Assembly: GCF_000003815.2 (NCBI RefSeq)
Contig: NC_049989.1
Location: forward strand, 3,781,580 to 3,845,579
Direction: 5' to 3'
Length of the DNA stretch: 64,000 nt
From: Branchiostoma floridae
Lineage: Eukaryota > Chordata > Leptocardii > Amphioxiformes > Branchiostomatidae
This document shows, in pieces, positions 10,701 through 19,125 of the stretch. The notes beneath the pieces were generated by a model. It made no database searches. It had not been told where the DNA came from and worked only from the letters and a program-made list of their open reading frames with translations. The number at the start of each line of letters is the position of its first letter. Position 1 is the stretch's first letter. The position numbers and the translations under genes are program-made.

Positions 10701-11837
10701 CAAGATGCAAGTGATGGTGCAACTGTCTTTGTGAAGTTTGATAATCCAAAGGCAGGTGTGCTTGAAAGAGAAAAAAGTGCAGTTCCCAGTAGTCTACCAG
10801 AGAATTCAGTTCCGATTCGTCAGATTGAGGACAACTTGAAGAAATTAAGTAAAGTCAAACGCTACCAAATTCCTATCAAGCTAGCTTGGGCCTGCACAGT
10901 ACACAAAGTGCAGGGAATGACAGTTCCTGAAGTAGTTGTCTCCATGAAAAATATTTTTGCATCAGGTATGGCGTATGTGGCCTTGAGTAGGGTATGTTCC
11001 ATAGGCGGTCTTCACATTACAGACTATAAACAGGAGTCCATCTACTGTGATGAGGCAGTGCAGGAGGCAGTTAATAAGATGAAGCATTTCGAATATGTAT
11101 CCAACCCATTTACAAATGTTGGTGACAGATCTGTCGGTGAAGTGTTGAACATTGTCCATCACAATACTGAAGGACTTCTTGAAAAGAACTTTGAAAGTCT
11201 GAAGTCAACTTGTTTGGTTGAAGCTGATATCATATGCCTGACTGAGACATGGCTGTCAGAAAATGTGCAGTCCTCCCAGTTTCAGTTGGAGAGTTTTAAC
11301 ATGTTTCGTAAAGACAGATCAAGTGTGCATGCTTGCGAGGAAGCTTCTAATGCGACAAAGAATTCCAGTCGTGGAGGCGTGGCAATGTATGTACGTGACA
11401 TATACAAGTGTTCTGAAATTCCCATCCCAAATGATATCAGTCTAGAATGTGTGGTTACGCAAGTTTCTGCTGACTGCATGCCTGTGAAACATCTAATTGT
11501 TGCCATTTATAGACCCCCAAATGTTCGCAAAGACTCATTCATATCCAGTTTGGAGAAACTCTTGGGGCACTTGTCTGCAGTGGAAAGAAGTAACACAGTG
11601 ATTCTTGGTGACTTTAATGAAAATTTGATGTCAAGTGAAAACAAAATGATCCTTTCTTTCTTGATGCAAAATGGCTTCAAACAGTTGATAGAGTCTCCTA
11701 CAACTGAAAGATGTACTCTCATTGACCATGTGTACATTTCACAACTGTCAGCTGTTGTTAATCATGGTGTAATACAGACATTCTATAGCTACCATGATGC
11801 TGTATACTGTACGTTGTGTAATGATGAGATAAAATAG
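4770..11837 (+). CDS. Helentron Rep/helicase polyprotein with OTU and endonuclease domains
   Basis: A 2355-residue intronless ORF for rolling-circle transposition. In order: degenerate EQEVEVRGQ-type repeats (31-104); OTU-like cysteine protease (150-295, DGNC with Cys160 and NHFD with His287); 22-residue ERYHTDDDYAQQKRE repeats (384-502), probably coiled or helical; a Cys/His-rich DUF6570-like region (531-770); acidic EEAALSEEE repeats (about 800-840); Helitron-like N and HUH Rep domain (PHIH with His1111 and His1113; Tyr1305 and Tyr1309 in KYIVSYISK as the likely paired nucleophiles); PIF1-type SF1 helicase (Walker A GGAGTGKS at 1671-1678, Walker B VDE with Asp1759-Glu1760, GDMYQIPPV, HKVQGMT at 2045, ALSRV); LINE-type endonuclease from about 2122 (TETW with Glu2159, GDFN with Asp2281, DH at 2319-2320, HD at 2342-2343). 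All key residues are present, so it looks intact. The start is the first ATG after a splice-acceptor-like TTTCAG. Confidence 0.93.
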   Translation: MPRRRKNKTSAELMRLNAWKGQQETKTAGKQELEVRLRGQKPADEQEVEVRGQVPSNEQEVEVRGQEPANEQEIEVAGQDLDDKQELQVTGLEPADPKEVEVTGEWKDSEFTFNPFTQNDQLQLAGQLNLSVHRYLNMDQRNVPLEAPISPIRIIGDGNCFYRAISYLICGTQEYHDVLRQLTVEYMSTLSEDVYRPWLAFEHPEKTMDQYLSRNGRSIQNRHPADLEAWATQVEINAMSTLLGRRIFMYGKHGYKWEWMKYPWCESNRSMLEGRNAIYMQHTNGNHFDVVAAVFSKRQTRSMSRRHREETTEASEVACIKRKTVLNADDDDDRKRAKRDRERKRYQEDPTYAKAQRDGKRTRYSIDKQHAQEKRDRAREQALERYHTDDDYAKQKREREQERYHTDDDYAQQKREREQERALERYHTDDDYAQQKREREQERALERYHTDDDYAQQKREREQERALERYHTDDDYAQQKREREQERALERYHTDDDYAQQKKRNVQINREKKQNLADVHKDIEQFQMECKEGPEYVCTVCHRLLFRNQVVICHRDGEKSRYVQAVKHCLTGTYVHQCNEDCIPQACPIAKSSRGTEWICHCCHRHMIDKKTIPYEAQSNKMKLPEIPPELKSLNTLESQLIAKRIPFMKVAALPKGGQKGVVGPVVCVPADVSETHAILPRMPSEAQLIKVKLKRKLQYSGHHMYRQISPMKVDVALKYLVENNEHYSGTSIDADWAVSWNEEGGLVEPSDAEQGGNGALEVHTAPEHRESVTEEGDHMEGPTRNDIEDDEADNIIRQVNVEEAMEEAALSEEETVEEAALSEEETMEEAALSEEEELDSRLRGLPHDTCLQPVDIGQDFLDHHDERVMCVAPGEGSKPISVFQEVGGEAMSFPVQFPTGKFSFNVDRDVRITPSKYFKARLMGADTRFASDTNYIFFAQYVTELRFIQSNISISMRKGSPMTSGGRKISASMLSNKEDLQAILKSDEGYRFLQPVRGTPQFWDKALNELYAMIRQLGIPTWFATFSAADLRWPEVLEAIRRDHGTVPVSELSWEERCDILKSNPVTAARMFDRRVKLFFKHLIKSPSQPIGEVIDTFTRTEFQQRGSPHIHCLFWVKDAPKLGVNSEEEICSFVDRYVCCQLPNSETDKELFDIVSQVQMHRKGHTSSCKKGGKICRFGFPKPPVNQTFLCSPVSLQDLTNEESASIAGRKKQAESDLKKFWDVLDKKTEPEKCSTEEVLKEANLNTAQVCDALNLIANRKQVFLRREPKDMWVNNFNPHLLRAWNANMDIQYVLDAYSCVKYIVSYISKAEREMGKLLKQAQKEAREGNEDVLTEMRKVGNAYLHHREVSAQEAVYRVCSLNLKECSRAVIFIPTDEQANRLSKPLADIQKLASEGNGDEENIWMPSIMDRYKARPQEEPFRSMCAAEFVSEYRVVSCSGQQENAQQSSRGEARHVLRDNYGAVQKRTRSDPAVIRFAKFNKKKEPERFYLTLLKLYLPHYLDAQLKPPQYAKYEEFYSNGFAPISDREDRVNVIVNGNRRKFEQNVEELEQARKDAEDGNLEDVWAQIFPEVEQERLDCLDKRGENEVDGVIEGTEDDIPDLATTDKSKERSFTLEACQTKIQYKTAVPMMQSLNPMQQGVFYFVRNWCMETAQGKRPDPFHIFVTGGAGTGKSHLIKCIYYEATRLLGKAQDNPDKVSVLLTAPTGTAAFNIGGSTVHHAFHLMCVTKTYQPLSESTLNTLRAQYESLKIVIVDEVSMVDMKLMSSIHGRLGQLTQSRSSANFGNVSILAVGDMYQIPPVRGQSLYRGKDFIDLWNPIFEVVELEEIMRQKDDAAFANLLNRMRVKRKKDKLSDEDDKTLSSRVLSTDFASNDYPKDALHIFSTNKAVVDYNDKMLNLRCSDVTCFEASDFVKDPTTGSMTRRPHAQGDKDDLLDVVKVGIGARVMLCRNVNVEDGLVNGAFGTVTGVTGGQQDASDGATVFVKFDNPKAGVLEREKSAVPSSLPENSVPIRQIEDNLKKLSKVKRYQIPIKLAWACTVHKVQGMTVPEVVVSMKNIFASGMAYVALSRVCSIGGLHITDYKQESIYCDEAVQEAVNKMKHFEYVSNPFTNVGDRSVGEVLNIVHHNTEGLLEKNFESLKSTCLVEADIICLTETWLSENVQSSQFQLESFNMFRKDRSSVHACEEASNATKNSSRGGVAMYVRDIYKCSEIPIPNDISLECVVTQVSADCMPVKHLIVAIYRPPNVRKDSFISSLEKLLGHLSAVERSNTVILGDFNENLMSSENKMILSFLMQNGFKQLIESPTTERCTLIDHVYISQLSAVVNHGVIQTFYSYHDAVYCTLCNDEIK
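5919..6275 (+). repeat. 66-bp coding minisatellite inside the Helentron ORF
   Basis: Near-identical 66-bp units encode a 22-residue repeat around ERYHTDDDYAQQKRE. The first spacing is shorter (54 bp). The units keep frame because 66 is divisible by 3, which also opens long frames in other phases on both strands (about 5712-6248 minus and 5935-6318 plus); those are shadows. The near identity implies recent expansion or homogenisation. Confidence 0.9.
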
Positions 11838-12823
11838 CAATCAGAGTCAAAGAAAGGAAGTGTGTGTATTGTACCAGGTCAGGCCTTGTCGAGCTGAGTT
11901 GAAGGTTGACATTCTATAGTCACCATGATGCTGTATACTGTACGTTGTGTAATGATGAGATAAAACAGAAATCAGAGTCAAAGAAAGGAAGTGTGTGTAT
12001 CGTACCAGGTCAGGCCTTGTCGAGCTGAGTTGAAGGTTGACATTCTATAGTCACCATGATGCTGTATACTGTATGTTGTGTAATGATGAGATAAAACAGA
12101 AATCAGAGTCAAGGAAGGGAGTGTGTGTATTGTCCAGGTCAGGCCTTGTCGAGCTGAGTTGAAGGTTGACATTCTATAGTCACCATGATGCTGTATACTG
12201 TATGTTGTGTAATGATGAGATAAAACAGAAATCAGAGTCAAAGGAAGGGAGTGTGTGTATTGTACTAGCTCAGGCCTTGTTGAGCTGAGTTGAAGGTTGA
12301 CAATCTCTATAGTCACCATGATGCTGTATACTGTATGTTGTGTAATGATGAGATAAAACAGAAATCAGAGTCAAAGGAAGGGAGTGTGTGTATTGTACTA
12401 GCTCAGGCCTTGTCGAGCTGAGTTGAAGGTTGACAATCTCTATAGTCACCATGATGCTGTGATGCTGTATACGTTGTGTAATGATGAGATAAAACAGAAA
12501 TCAGAGTCAAAGAAAGGAAGTGTGTGTATTGTACCAGGTCAGGCCTTGTCGAGCTGAGTTGAAGGTTGACATTCTATAGTCACCATGATGCTGTATACTT
12601 TTCGTTGTGTAATGATGAGATAAAACAGAAATCAGAGTCAAAGGAAGGGAGTGTGTGTATTGTACTAGCTCAGGCCTTGTCGAGCTGAGTTGAAGGTTGA
12701 CAATCTCTATAGTCACCATGATGCTGTGTAATGTACATTGTGTAATGATGAGATAAAACAGAAATCAAAGTCAAAGGAATGCAGTGTGTGTATAGTACCA
12801 GCTCAGGCCTTGTCGAGCTGAGT
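11777..12823 (+). repeat. 131-bp tandem array derived from the endonuclease C-terminus
   Basis: Units start with GACATTCTATAG or GACAATCTCTATAG at 11777, 11908, 12039, 12168, 12299, 12432, 12568 and 12699 (spacing 129-136 bp). The first unit is the final coding part of the Helentron ORF, including the HD motif, and its stop codon. Later copies repeat it as untranslated DNA with drift such as YSHHD in place of YSYHD. Each unit also carries a block with CAGGCCTTGTCGAGCTGAGT. The minus-strand frames in the array are products of the periodicity. Confidence 0.9.
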
Positions 12824-12863
12824 GAATGAGAAATGGGAGTCTATGGTGCTCCATAACTGAGAA

Positions 12864-13398
12864 CCTGTGAATGAAATACTTGGCGCCAGCTTCCGCCCTT
12901 GCCACACAGCACATTCAGTGGTGGCAAGGGGGATGGGGAATGACAAAGGTTCCCGCTCTGGCTCTTGCCAAAATTGGTAAGAGGGAGCCTGGTGGATGCC
13001 TGTGAATGAAGTACTTGGCGCCAGCTTCCAGCCCTTGCCACCCTTCACATTCAGTGGTGGCAAGGGGGATGGGGAATGACAAAGGTTCCCGCTCCGGCTC
13101 TTGCCAAAGGACAAGAGGGAGCCTGGTGGATGCCTGTGAATGAAGTACTTGGTGCCAGCTTCCGGCCCTTGCCACACTTCACATTCAGTGGTGGCAAGGG
13201 GGATGGGGAATGACAAAGGTTCCCGCTCCGGCTCTTGCCAAAGGACAAGAGGGAGCCTGGTGGATGCCTGTAATGAAGTACTTGGTGCCAGCTTCCGGCC
13301 CTTGCCACACTTCACATTCAGTGGTGGCAAGGGGGATGGGGAATGACAAAGGTTCCCGCTCTGGCTCTTGCTTGGCAAGAGGGAGCCTGGTGGAGGCT
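12864..13398 (+). repeat. 134-bp tandem array with internal hairpins
   Basis: Four units begin at 12864, 12999, 13133 and 13267. In the third and fourth units CCCTTGCCAC is followed about 15 bases later by its exact complement GTGGCAAGGG; the first two keep most of the stem. CTCTTG...CAAGAG forms a second short inverted pair in some units. Position just downstream of the Helentron ORF and the hairpins suggest the 3' terminal region of the element, where Helitron-type transposons usually carry stem-loops. The reading frames on both strands here are periodicity artefacts. Confidence 0.85.
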
Positions 13399-13720
13399 CA
13401 GTGATTGGGAGCCATGTGGATTTATGAATTATTTTTGTTAATATTAATTCATCCTTTGGACTTGTTTTTAGAATTTGTGTAGAATGTTATACCAAATGTC
13501 ACTCGTTTGACTCCTATATGATGGCTTTAATTTCATTCATGTCAATCCTTTTTGATCCTGTCAGTTGTACCTTTTCATTTGCAAGTGCAACTTGTGAATA
13601 TGTATTTATTATACCTCTGTTGCCATATTCCTTTATCATTCAAAAGCATTGTGCATTCACATTTTGAGGTGTGCACAAAAATGTAAAACAATGATTGACA
13701 TGTCTCTGTTTTTTTAGCAG

Positions 13721-13752
13721 ATAAAGAAGATTGTGCTCATGACACACTGCAG
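13721..13752 (+). other. Candidate internal exon (unassigned)
   Basis: A 32-bp stretch lies between a polypyrimidine tract ending TTTTTTTAGCAG and a GT donor. In the frame compatible with the following exon it encodes KEDCAHDTLQ after two bases of a split codon. No family is recognised, and such splice-like signals can occur by chance. Confidence 0.25.
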
Positions 13753-14004
13753 GTGGGGCCTGTTTTCTTTTGTTGCTAGATTTGCATGTACATGTGTACA
13801 TGTAGGTGTAGGCTGTAGAGACAGGTGCAGCATTGGGATTTTTGAAGTCTTAGAGAAGATTGTGTAACACAAACACATTATCTTCTGACAAGAAAATGTA
13901 TTCTTTCCAAATCAATGGTATAATTATTTCGTCAAATATTTGATGTCTGCCTTGAAATGCCAAATCTCACTCTCCTGTTTGCATCATTCAGATGGGACCT
14001 CTAG

Positions 14005-14100
14005 AGAAGAAAACAATTGGTCCATGATCATGAGAAGCTGTATTTGGAGGAGGCACACATCTTGTCCCAGGCAGCAACAGATGGATGGCAGATTAAGTAA
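14005..14100 (+). pseudogene. Candidate terminal exon, copy 1
   Basis: After CCTCTAG it reads 31 residues to a TAA, including LVHDHEKLYLEEAHIL and ending WQIK. It aligns with the next copy in the same frame, and the upstream intronic sequence is also similar (TTTGATGTCTGCCTTGAAAT here against TTTGATGTTTCTGCTTAGCA there), so exon and flank were duplicated together. The frame is preserved in both copies, which hints at real coding history. Family unknown. It could be alternative last exons of a host gene or a captured gene fragment beside the Helentron. Confidence 0.3.
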
Positions 14101-14207
14101 GTAATTGTGGAAATGTGTACTGTTTCCAAATCTGCCTATAGTTTGATGTTTCTGCTTAGCATTGAAATTCTAACTCCCCTGTTTCTGTCCTCCATACCCC
14201 TCTACAG

Positions 14208-14297
14208 AAGGAGCAGAGCTTGGTCCACTACAAACTGAATGTGGAAGAAGCAGACAGACTTGATCCCAACCAGCCAGAAAAGGACATTCAGATATAG
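14208..14297 (+). pseudogene. Candidate terminal exon, copy 2
   Basis: A clean polypyrimidine tract and CTACAG precede an open stretch of 29 residues (KEQSLVHYKLNVEEADRL, later KDIQI) ending in TAG. It resembles the exon about 200 bp upstream at LVH, EEA and the terminal QI. If spliced from the 13721-13752 exon the frame stays open. No homologous family is recognised, and a noncoding duplicated repeat is the alternative. Confidence 0.3.
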
Positions 14298-14300
14298 CCG

Positions 14301-16269
14301 ATTATAAAAAGATGTATACATTTTAAGAGAATTGTAATTTTTCTGCGAACAAGATTTAGTCTGTAGTTTGCTATTTTTCCGGATTAACTTTTAACAATGT
14401 AAAAACTTTAGCTCAAATTACATTGTATTTACATTAAGTCAATCAGATTGTGAGAGCAGACAAATGTAAAATTGCAATTTTGTGAATTACAACAAAGTAA
14501 ACCTGTAAAAATTGAAAGTTTTTTTTTTTCATTCTTCTTGTTTGTGTGTGTGTATGCGCATGTGTTTGTAAGAGAAAGAAGAGATAAGAGAATCATAATC
14601 TGAACTTCATCCCATTTGCTATCCAACATGCCATCTCCATTTTTTTCATACAAGAAAACCAGAGACTTCATCATTGTCGCGACGTGTATACCAAAACTGC
14701 AAAGGTCCAGGAGGTATATATCACAGGCATTTCCATAAAAAAATTTGTTCCAATACCATGGCAATACAGAGAGGCCGAAAATGATACTAAAAATATAATG
14801 GTCCAAAATTAATCCTCTTGAAGTGATGTATGCCAAAAATTTTACGTTCTACCGTGCATATGTCGAGGGCACCCTTATACCAAATTCCATGTTATTCTGT
14901 TGTAATTCCAGACCACAGAAATCTCCATTTTGGAATGTTTAATTTTTCTATGTGTGTGATTATGGAAGAGCATTGTTGCATCGGCAGAGGGGCGGAGTGA
15001 AGATGGTGCATTTGCTCATAAGTAAATGTCGGCCTTTCTAGTAGTTCATTTTGAAAAGTTACTGTTAGAATGTTCTATTTTCGCGCAGGGGTGATTTGGA
15101 ACAGTTCAATTTTGCATGGGAACGGGTATGGCTGAAATATGCTGTATTTGCTCTGAAGCAAATGTCGGCCTTTCTAGTTGAACGAGTATTTGTCAGTATT
15201 GTCACAGTGACCTGTTTTCCTTGTATGACACATGTATGTCCTCTTCATCACGTTCAAAACCATAATTTCTTAAATGGTGAACTACAAAAAAAAATAAACA
15301 ATTGGACAAGATTTAATAGAAAGTGTAGTCATTTCACGGAGGAGTGAGATCGTCGAACTCTTGTTCAGAATGTGACCATGCATACGTTCGACAAAGAATA
15401 TCTGACACACCTGACCCAGAAACATCAAAACACCATGAAGAATATTTCCCAATGCGAGGTGATAATGGGTGCTCGCCCTCCGGTCCTAACTCAAAGCACC
15501 TGTGTAACATTTCAAAGAACACCGGTAACTGGCTTAATGTTACAGTAAGCCATAGGGGCATATATATCACTTTTATTTCCTTATTGGACAAGCCATTTAA
15601 TAGTACCGCTAAGCTGTTTTTCCATTGCTTTGCAATAACTTTCGTCTTTTTTCTCTCTTGCCACACACCTTTAGTAACTTAAAGTAAACTCTATCTGACC
15701 ATGAGCTCTTGTAATATATTTCGAACCCCTGTGGTCATGCACGGTGCAATCATTAAATACTAAGCTTCGCAGTGGCAAAGCGCTTTCAATGTTGGTGATT
15801 ATGGGGAACTGGCAATCTGTTCTATCACTAGTAATGACCGGTAGTTGGCATATGCATTCAACAGCAGACTGTCATCAAGATGTTACAATGTAGGCATGAC
15901 CTGTTCTATCTGACTATCAGGAAGATCACTTTCTCCGACAACATTAGCCAGATAATGCAGATCTTTTTGTCCTGGTCAAATGGCTTCCATTTGAAGTCAT
16001 TAATTTACCGAGGCCATTACATTTGGTTGAAGCTTTTAGCTCTTATCGTCCGACTTTATCCGTATGTGCACGGATAGATTCGTCTTTAGATCACACTTTC
16101 ACGAGGACATCTTCTACTGGTATCTTGGGAGCTTACATAAGAAGTAACCTTCAATCGTGGCTTGCGATGTGGTCATGTACGCATTGGAGATGACTTTTTT
16201 TGTTGATGAAAAAATCATCACGGCTTAAGATGCATTTAGTTTGTACTTCACGATTGTGAGACAAAAAGG
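14301..16269. other. No gene seen
   Basis: AT-rich sequence with no recognisable domain in any frame. Two similar blocks containing AAATGTCGGCCTTTCTAGT lie near 15027 and 15160 and look like a local duplication. Confidence 0.4.
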
Positions 16270-16490
16270 GTAACTGCATTAGAATCTAAAGGTTTAGGGT
16301 TCGAATCTGGAATCTGGGCCCGAATGCTGTCCCATCCGATCGAGAAGTGCACTTTACGCTTATGTCATCACTCATCTTAAGTGAAAATGAGTGCCTAGTA
16401 CGTTCGCTATGATGGGATGTAAAGCCGGAGTCCCAGCAGCTGTTTTTGAGGAGAGCCACACCCCAGCAACTTAAACTTATGAAAAATATC
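16270..16490 (+). repeat. tRNA-derived SINE, decayed copy
   Basis: A B-box-like GGTTCGAATCT near 16299 is followed by the family body: AAGTGCACTTTACG, then AAAATGAGTGCCTAGTACG, then a GGGATGTAAAGCCGGAGTCCC-like block. It matches the copies near 1 kb (minus), 18.9 kb and 42.7 kb in order of blocks. No target duplication is seen. Confidence 0.5.
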
Positions 16491-18929
16491 AGGGACCTAT
16501 AGAAATAGATAAATGATAGAAAAATGAAAGGAAACCGTTAGAACCGTGTCACCAGAGCGATGACTCCTAACGACAGTAACACACTGTATTTACGCCTCAC
16601 GTGCTGAATTCAAACATGCGGTTCATCAACTTCCTTTGAAGTGCCGTGCATCAAGTGACCATGTCAGCCACTTATCCTCATGACCCAGATTTCCTGAATG
16701 AAGAGAATACATCATACACGGGTCCTCACCTCTGTAACTACACGCATGAATGAACATGCTCTCATTGAACGGCGTCATTCGTCTTGGAGAGTCAGATGTC
16801 TTACGTGAAGCAAGACACTTTGCGATCAATGTAACAAAGTCTAAATATATTTACGTGGAACAAGACACTTTGTGATCAATGTAACAAAATCTAAACAGAA
16901 TGCCACGAAGCCTGACACTTTGTAATCAATATAACAGATCTGTACAGAACTTCACGAAGCATCCTAATGATACTGACTGCACTTGCTTTCCGTAGAGCCT
17001 CTTTTGCCTACCGTGAATTCAGACCAGCTTCCATTACTTTAGATCAAACTACATCATTACAAATTTTATTGACCAGTTTTAACCCCACCCCAACCATAAA
17101 GAGACCAGCGAGATCCCAGATAGTCTTGGTATCACCAACGATCTGTTTACCATTTTTGGGTCTATAGTTATGTACCATTTTTCCGAATATCAGTCCTCAA
17201 AGGAAGTTGCTTGTACTTTGTAAGCACGTAAATCACGGCCTCACCTATAGTGCATGGTAAGTACCCTGCATCAGTAGACGATACGTAACGCATGTGTGAG
17301 TAATCTTCCTCTGACACTGGATGGACGTATTGACCATGAACAACAGGCGGCAGCCTTGAAAGTATCTAATGTTGACACAAATGCGCATGCTTCCTTCTAC
17401 TTCGATACCACGTTTGCCTGTAAAAAGCTCCAAATTGTATCTGACTTGAAACAAATGGCCAGCTTGCTTTCCGGTATTGATTGATGCTATGTACATGGAC
17501 ATCAGATACTCTGAGGCTCCTCTGAGCTGCCTGTAGTGAGATGAATACAGTTGGGTGCGTGTTGAGTCGGAATAGTACTAGTGAGGCAACAACTGATGTG
17601 TCGTAACCAATGTGAATAACATGAATATGCCTTATACGTGGTCGGCAACACATTTTATAGCTTTTGTATACATGTATCGTTGTTACGTTTCTGGTACATA
17701 CATCATTTCAAGCTAGGTCTCTTGCAGCATTTAACATGTTTCACAACTTTCGTATCGTAAACAGATGTTACATCTTTTGTAGCATTGTGAAGTTTCTGGA
17801 AAATGTACGTATATTTGTTTTAGTAGTAGGTCTCAGAGAGTACTCACGTGGTTAGACGGTTTGCAGCCCAGGAATAACAGAACGAATAATCTTTCGTATT
17901 TGAATGCTTGATTGCAACTAGTATGTGCCTTTGTGACTTTCTTAACAACCGCAGAGTGCACATTGCGGAGAAACAATTTTCGTATGTTGCTCTTCGTCTA
18001 ATCATGGGATGGGTCATCATCATATATGATGCACTCATGTTCAAATTTACATAATGTAAGCACCTTACTGAAAATTTTGATCTTTTGTGAGCTACATTTT
18101 GTGCGTTAGATGGTAAAAAAGCCATCAGGTTATGGAGTAACATGAAGTAACTTTTGTACACGGACTATAAGAGTTGGATCTTGAACTACAGCCAGTACAG
18201 GATAAATGCAACGATTAATTCTTTACTGTTACAAGATCGTTTTACCGCGTTGTCGTGAATCCCGTGTAGGTGCATGTCGTTTGCAGTGGCTGATTTAGCG
18301 AACTGGAACCGCTTGATGTATCTGTTTTGGTTGGTACTAACTGTGAACTGCCTATGAACAAACTACTTGCAGATGGTAAACGTTTACCCCTTGCAGAAAC
18401 TTTAATTTTCAACAGGCAGTTATTCTCTTAGTTAACGATCGTGCTTTTATTGTCGCACCTCGGGTGGCAGCAGAATGAATAGCCTTTGAATGGAGAGGCA
18501 TAGAACACTGACAACAACCCGATGATTGACAGGCACGGCTTAATTGCGACAGTGGGTTTACGTGCATTTTGACGTTTACAGTAAAACATTAAGTATATGG
18601 TGTTAAAGTGCGATATTTATAGCCAAAGTTAAAATTATCTTTTGCCAAAGGGCAGCTTGTTATGCACGAAATCCATACGGTGTCTCTCAACTGAAGATGA
18701 TAGACACCGGATGGATTTCCAACTAAGCTCTTCCTTGTCTCACACTATGATCTGGAAAAAACACCCAGATGCTTCATTTAGTAATGTGTATAGCTTTCTA
18801 ATAAATCCTTTGACAACTAGTAGTAGCTTTCATATAGTAAAAGGGATGGATTTGGTTCTTTGTCTGCAGTTCCACTCACGGCAATGACCTGAGCGTCAGG
18901 TGGTGTTTATGTTACATACAATTAGAACG
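16491..18929. other. No gene seen
   Basis: A block containing CAAGACACTTTG.GATCAATGTAACA occurs two to three times at about 16808-16935, a local imperfect tandem duplication. Otherwise there are only short chance frames. Confidence 0.4.
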
Positions 18930-19125
18930 TTTGGCCTGGAATGCCTGATATGCATATGCGCTGATGTTGTGCCCTTGGGAATGGTACTTGACACGTCTTT
19001 CCCTCTTTCCTCTCTTCATTCAGGTGTAAATGAGCACCTAACTTTAGGGATGTCTCTAGAATATGGCGTTAAATGGGGGTCCCATGTTTGAGAAGTCACA
19101 CCTAAAGCACGATACTCCCATTATA
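18930..19125 (+). repeat. SINE body fragment
   Basis: Contains GATGTTGTGCCCTTGGGAAT, a pyrimidine-rich stretch, then GGTGTAAATGAGCACCTAACTT and a GGGGGTCCC block, in the same order as the other copies of this SINE. The tRNA-like head is missing or too decayed to see. Confidence 0.55.

Larger units (their letters stand above)
4700..13400 (+). mobile_element. Autonomous Helentron (OTU-Rep/Hel-EN Helitron)
   Basis: Contains the complete Rep/helicase/endonuclease ORF and two 3' tandem arrays (about 131-bp and about 134-bp units), the second with a 10-bp stem hairpin per unit. Helentrons are rolling-circle transposons known to combine Rep and PIF1-type helicase with an apurinic-like endonuclease and often an OTU domain. 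The outer boundaries here are approximate: neither a TC/CTRR pair (classical Helitron) nor the short terminal inverted sequences of Helentrons could be fixed by eye. The uninterrupted ORF suggests a young, possibly still competent copy. Confidence 0.75.

Noticed and set aside
4770-11837. Host DNA helicase gene (PIF1)
   Set aside because: The HUH Rep domain, DUF6570-like region, OTU and LINE-type endonuclease in the same frame identify a Helentron rather than a cellular PIF1 gene.
11978-13404. Several repeated frames (113, 191 and 86 codons)
   Set aside because: Periodicity artefacts of the 131-bp and 134-bp arrays.
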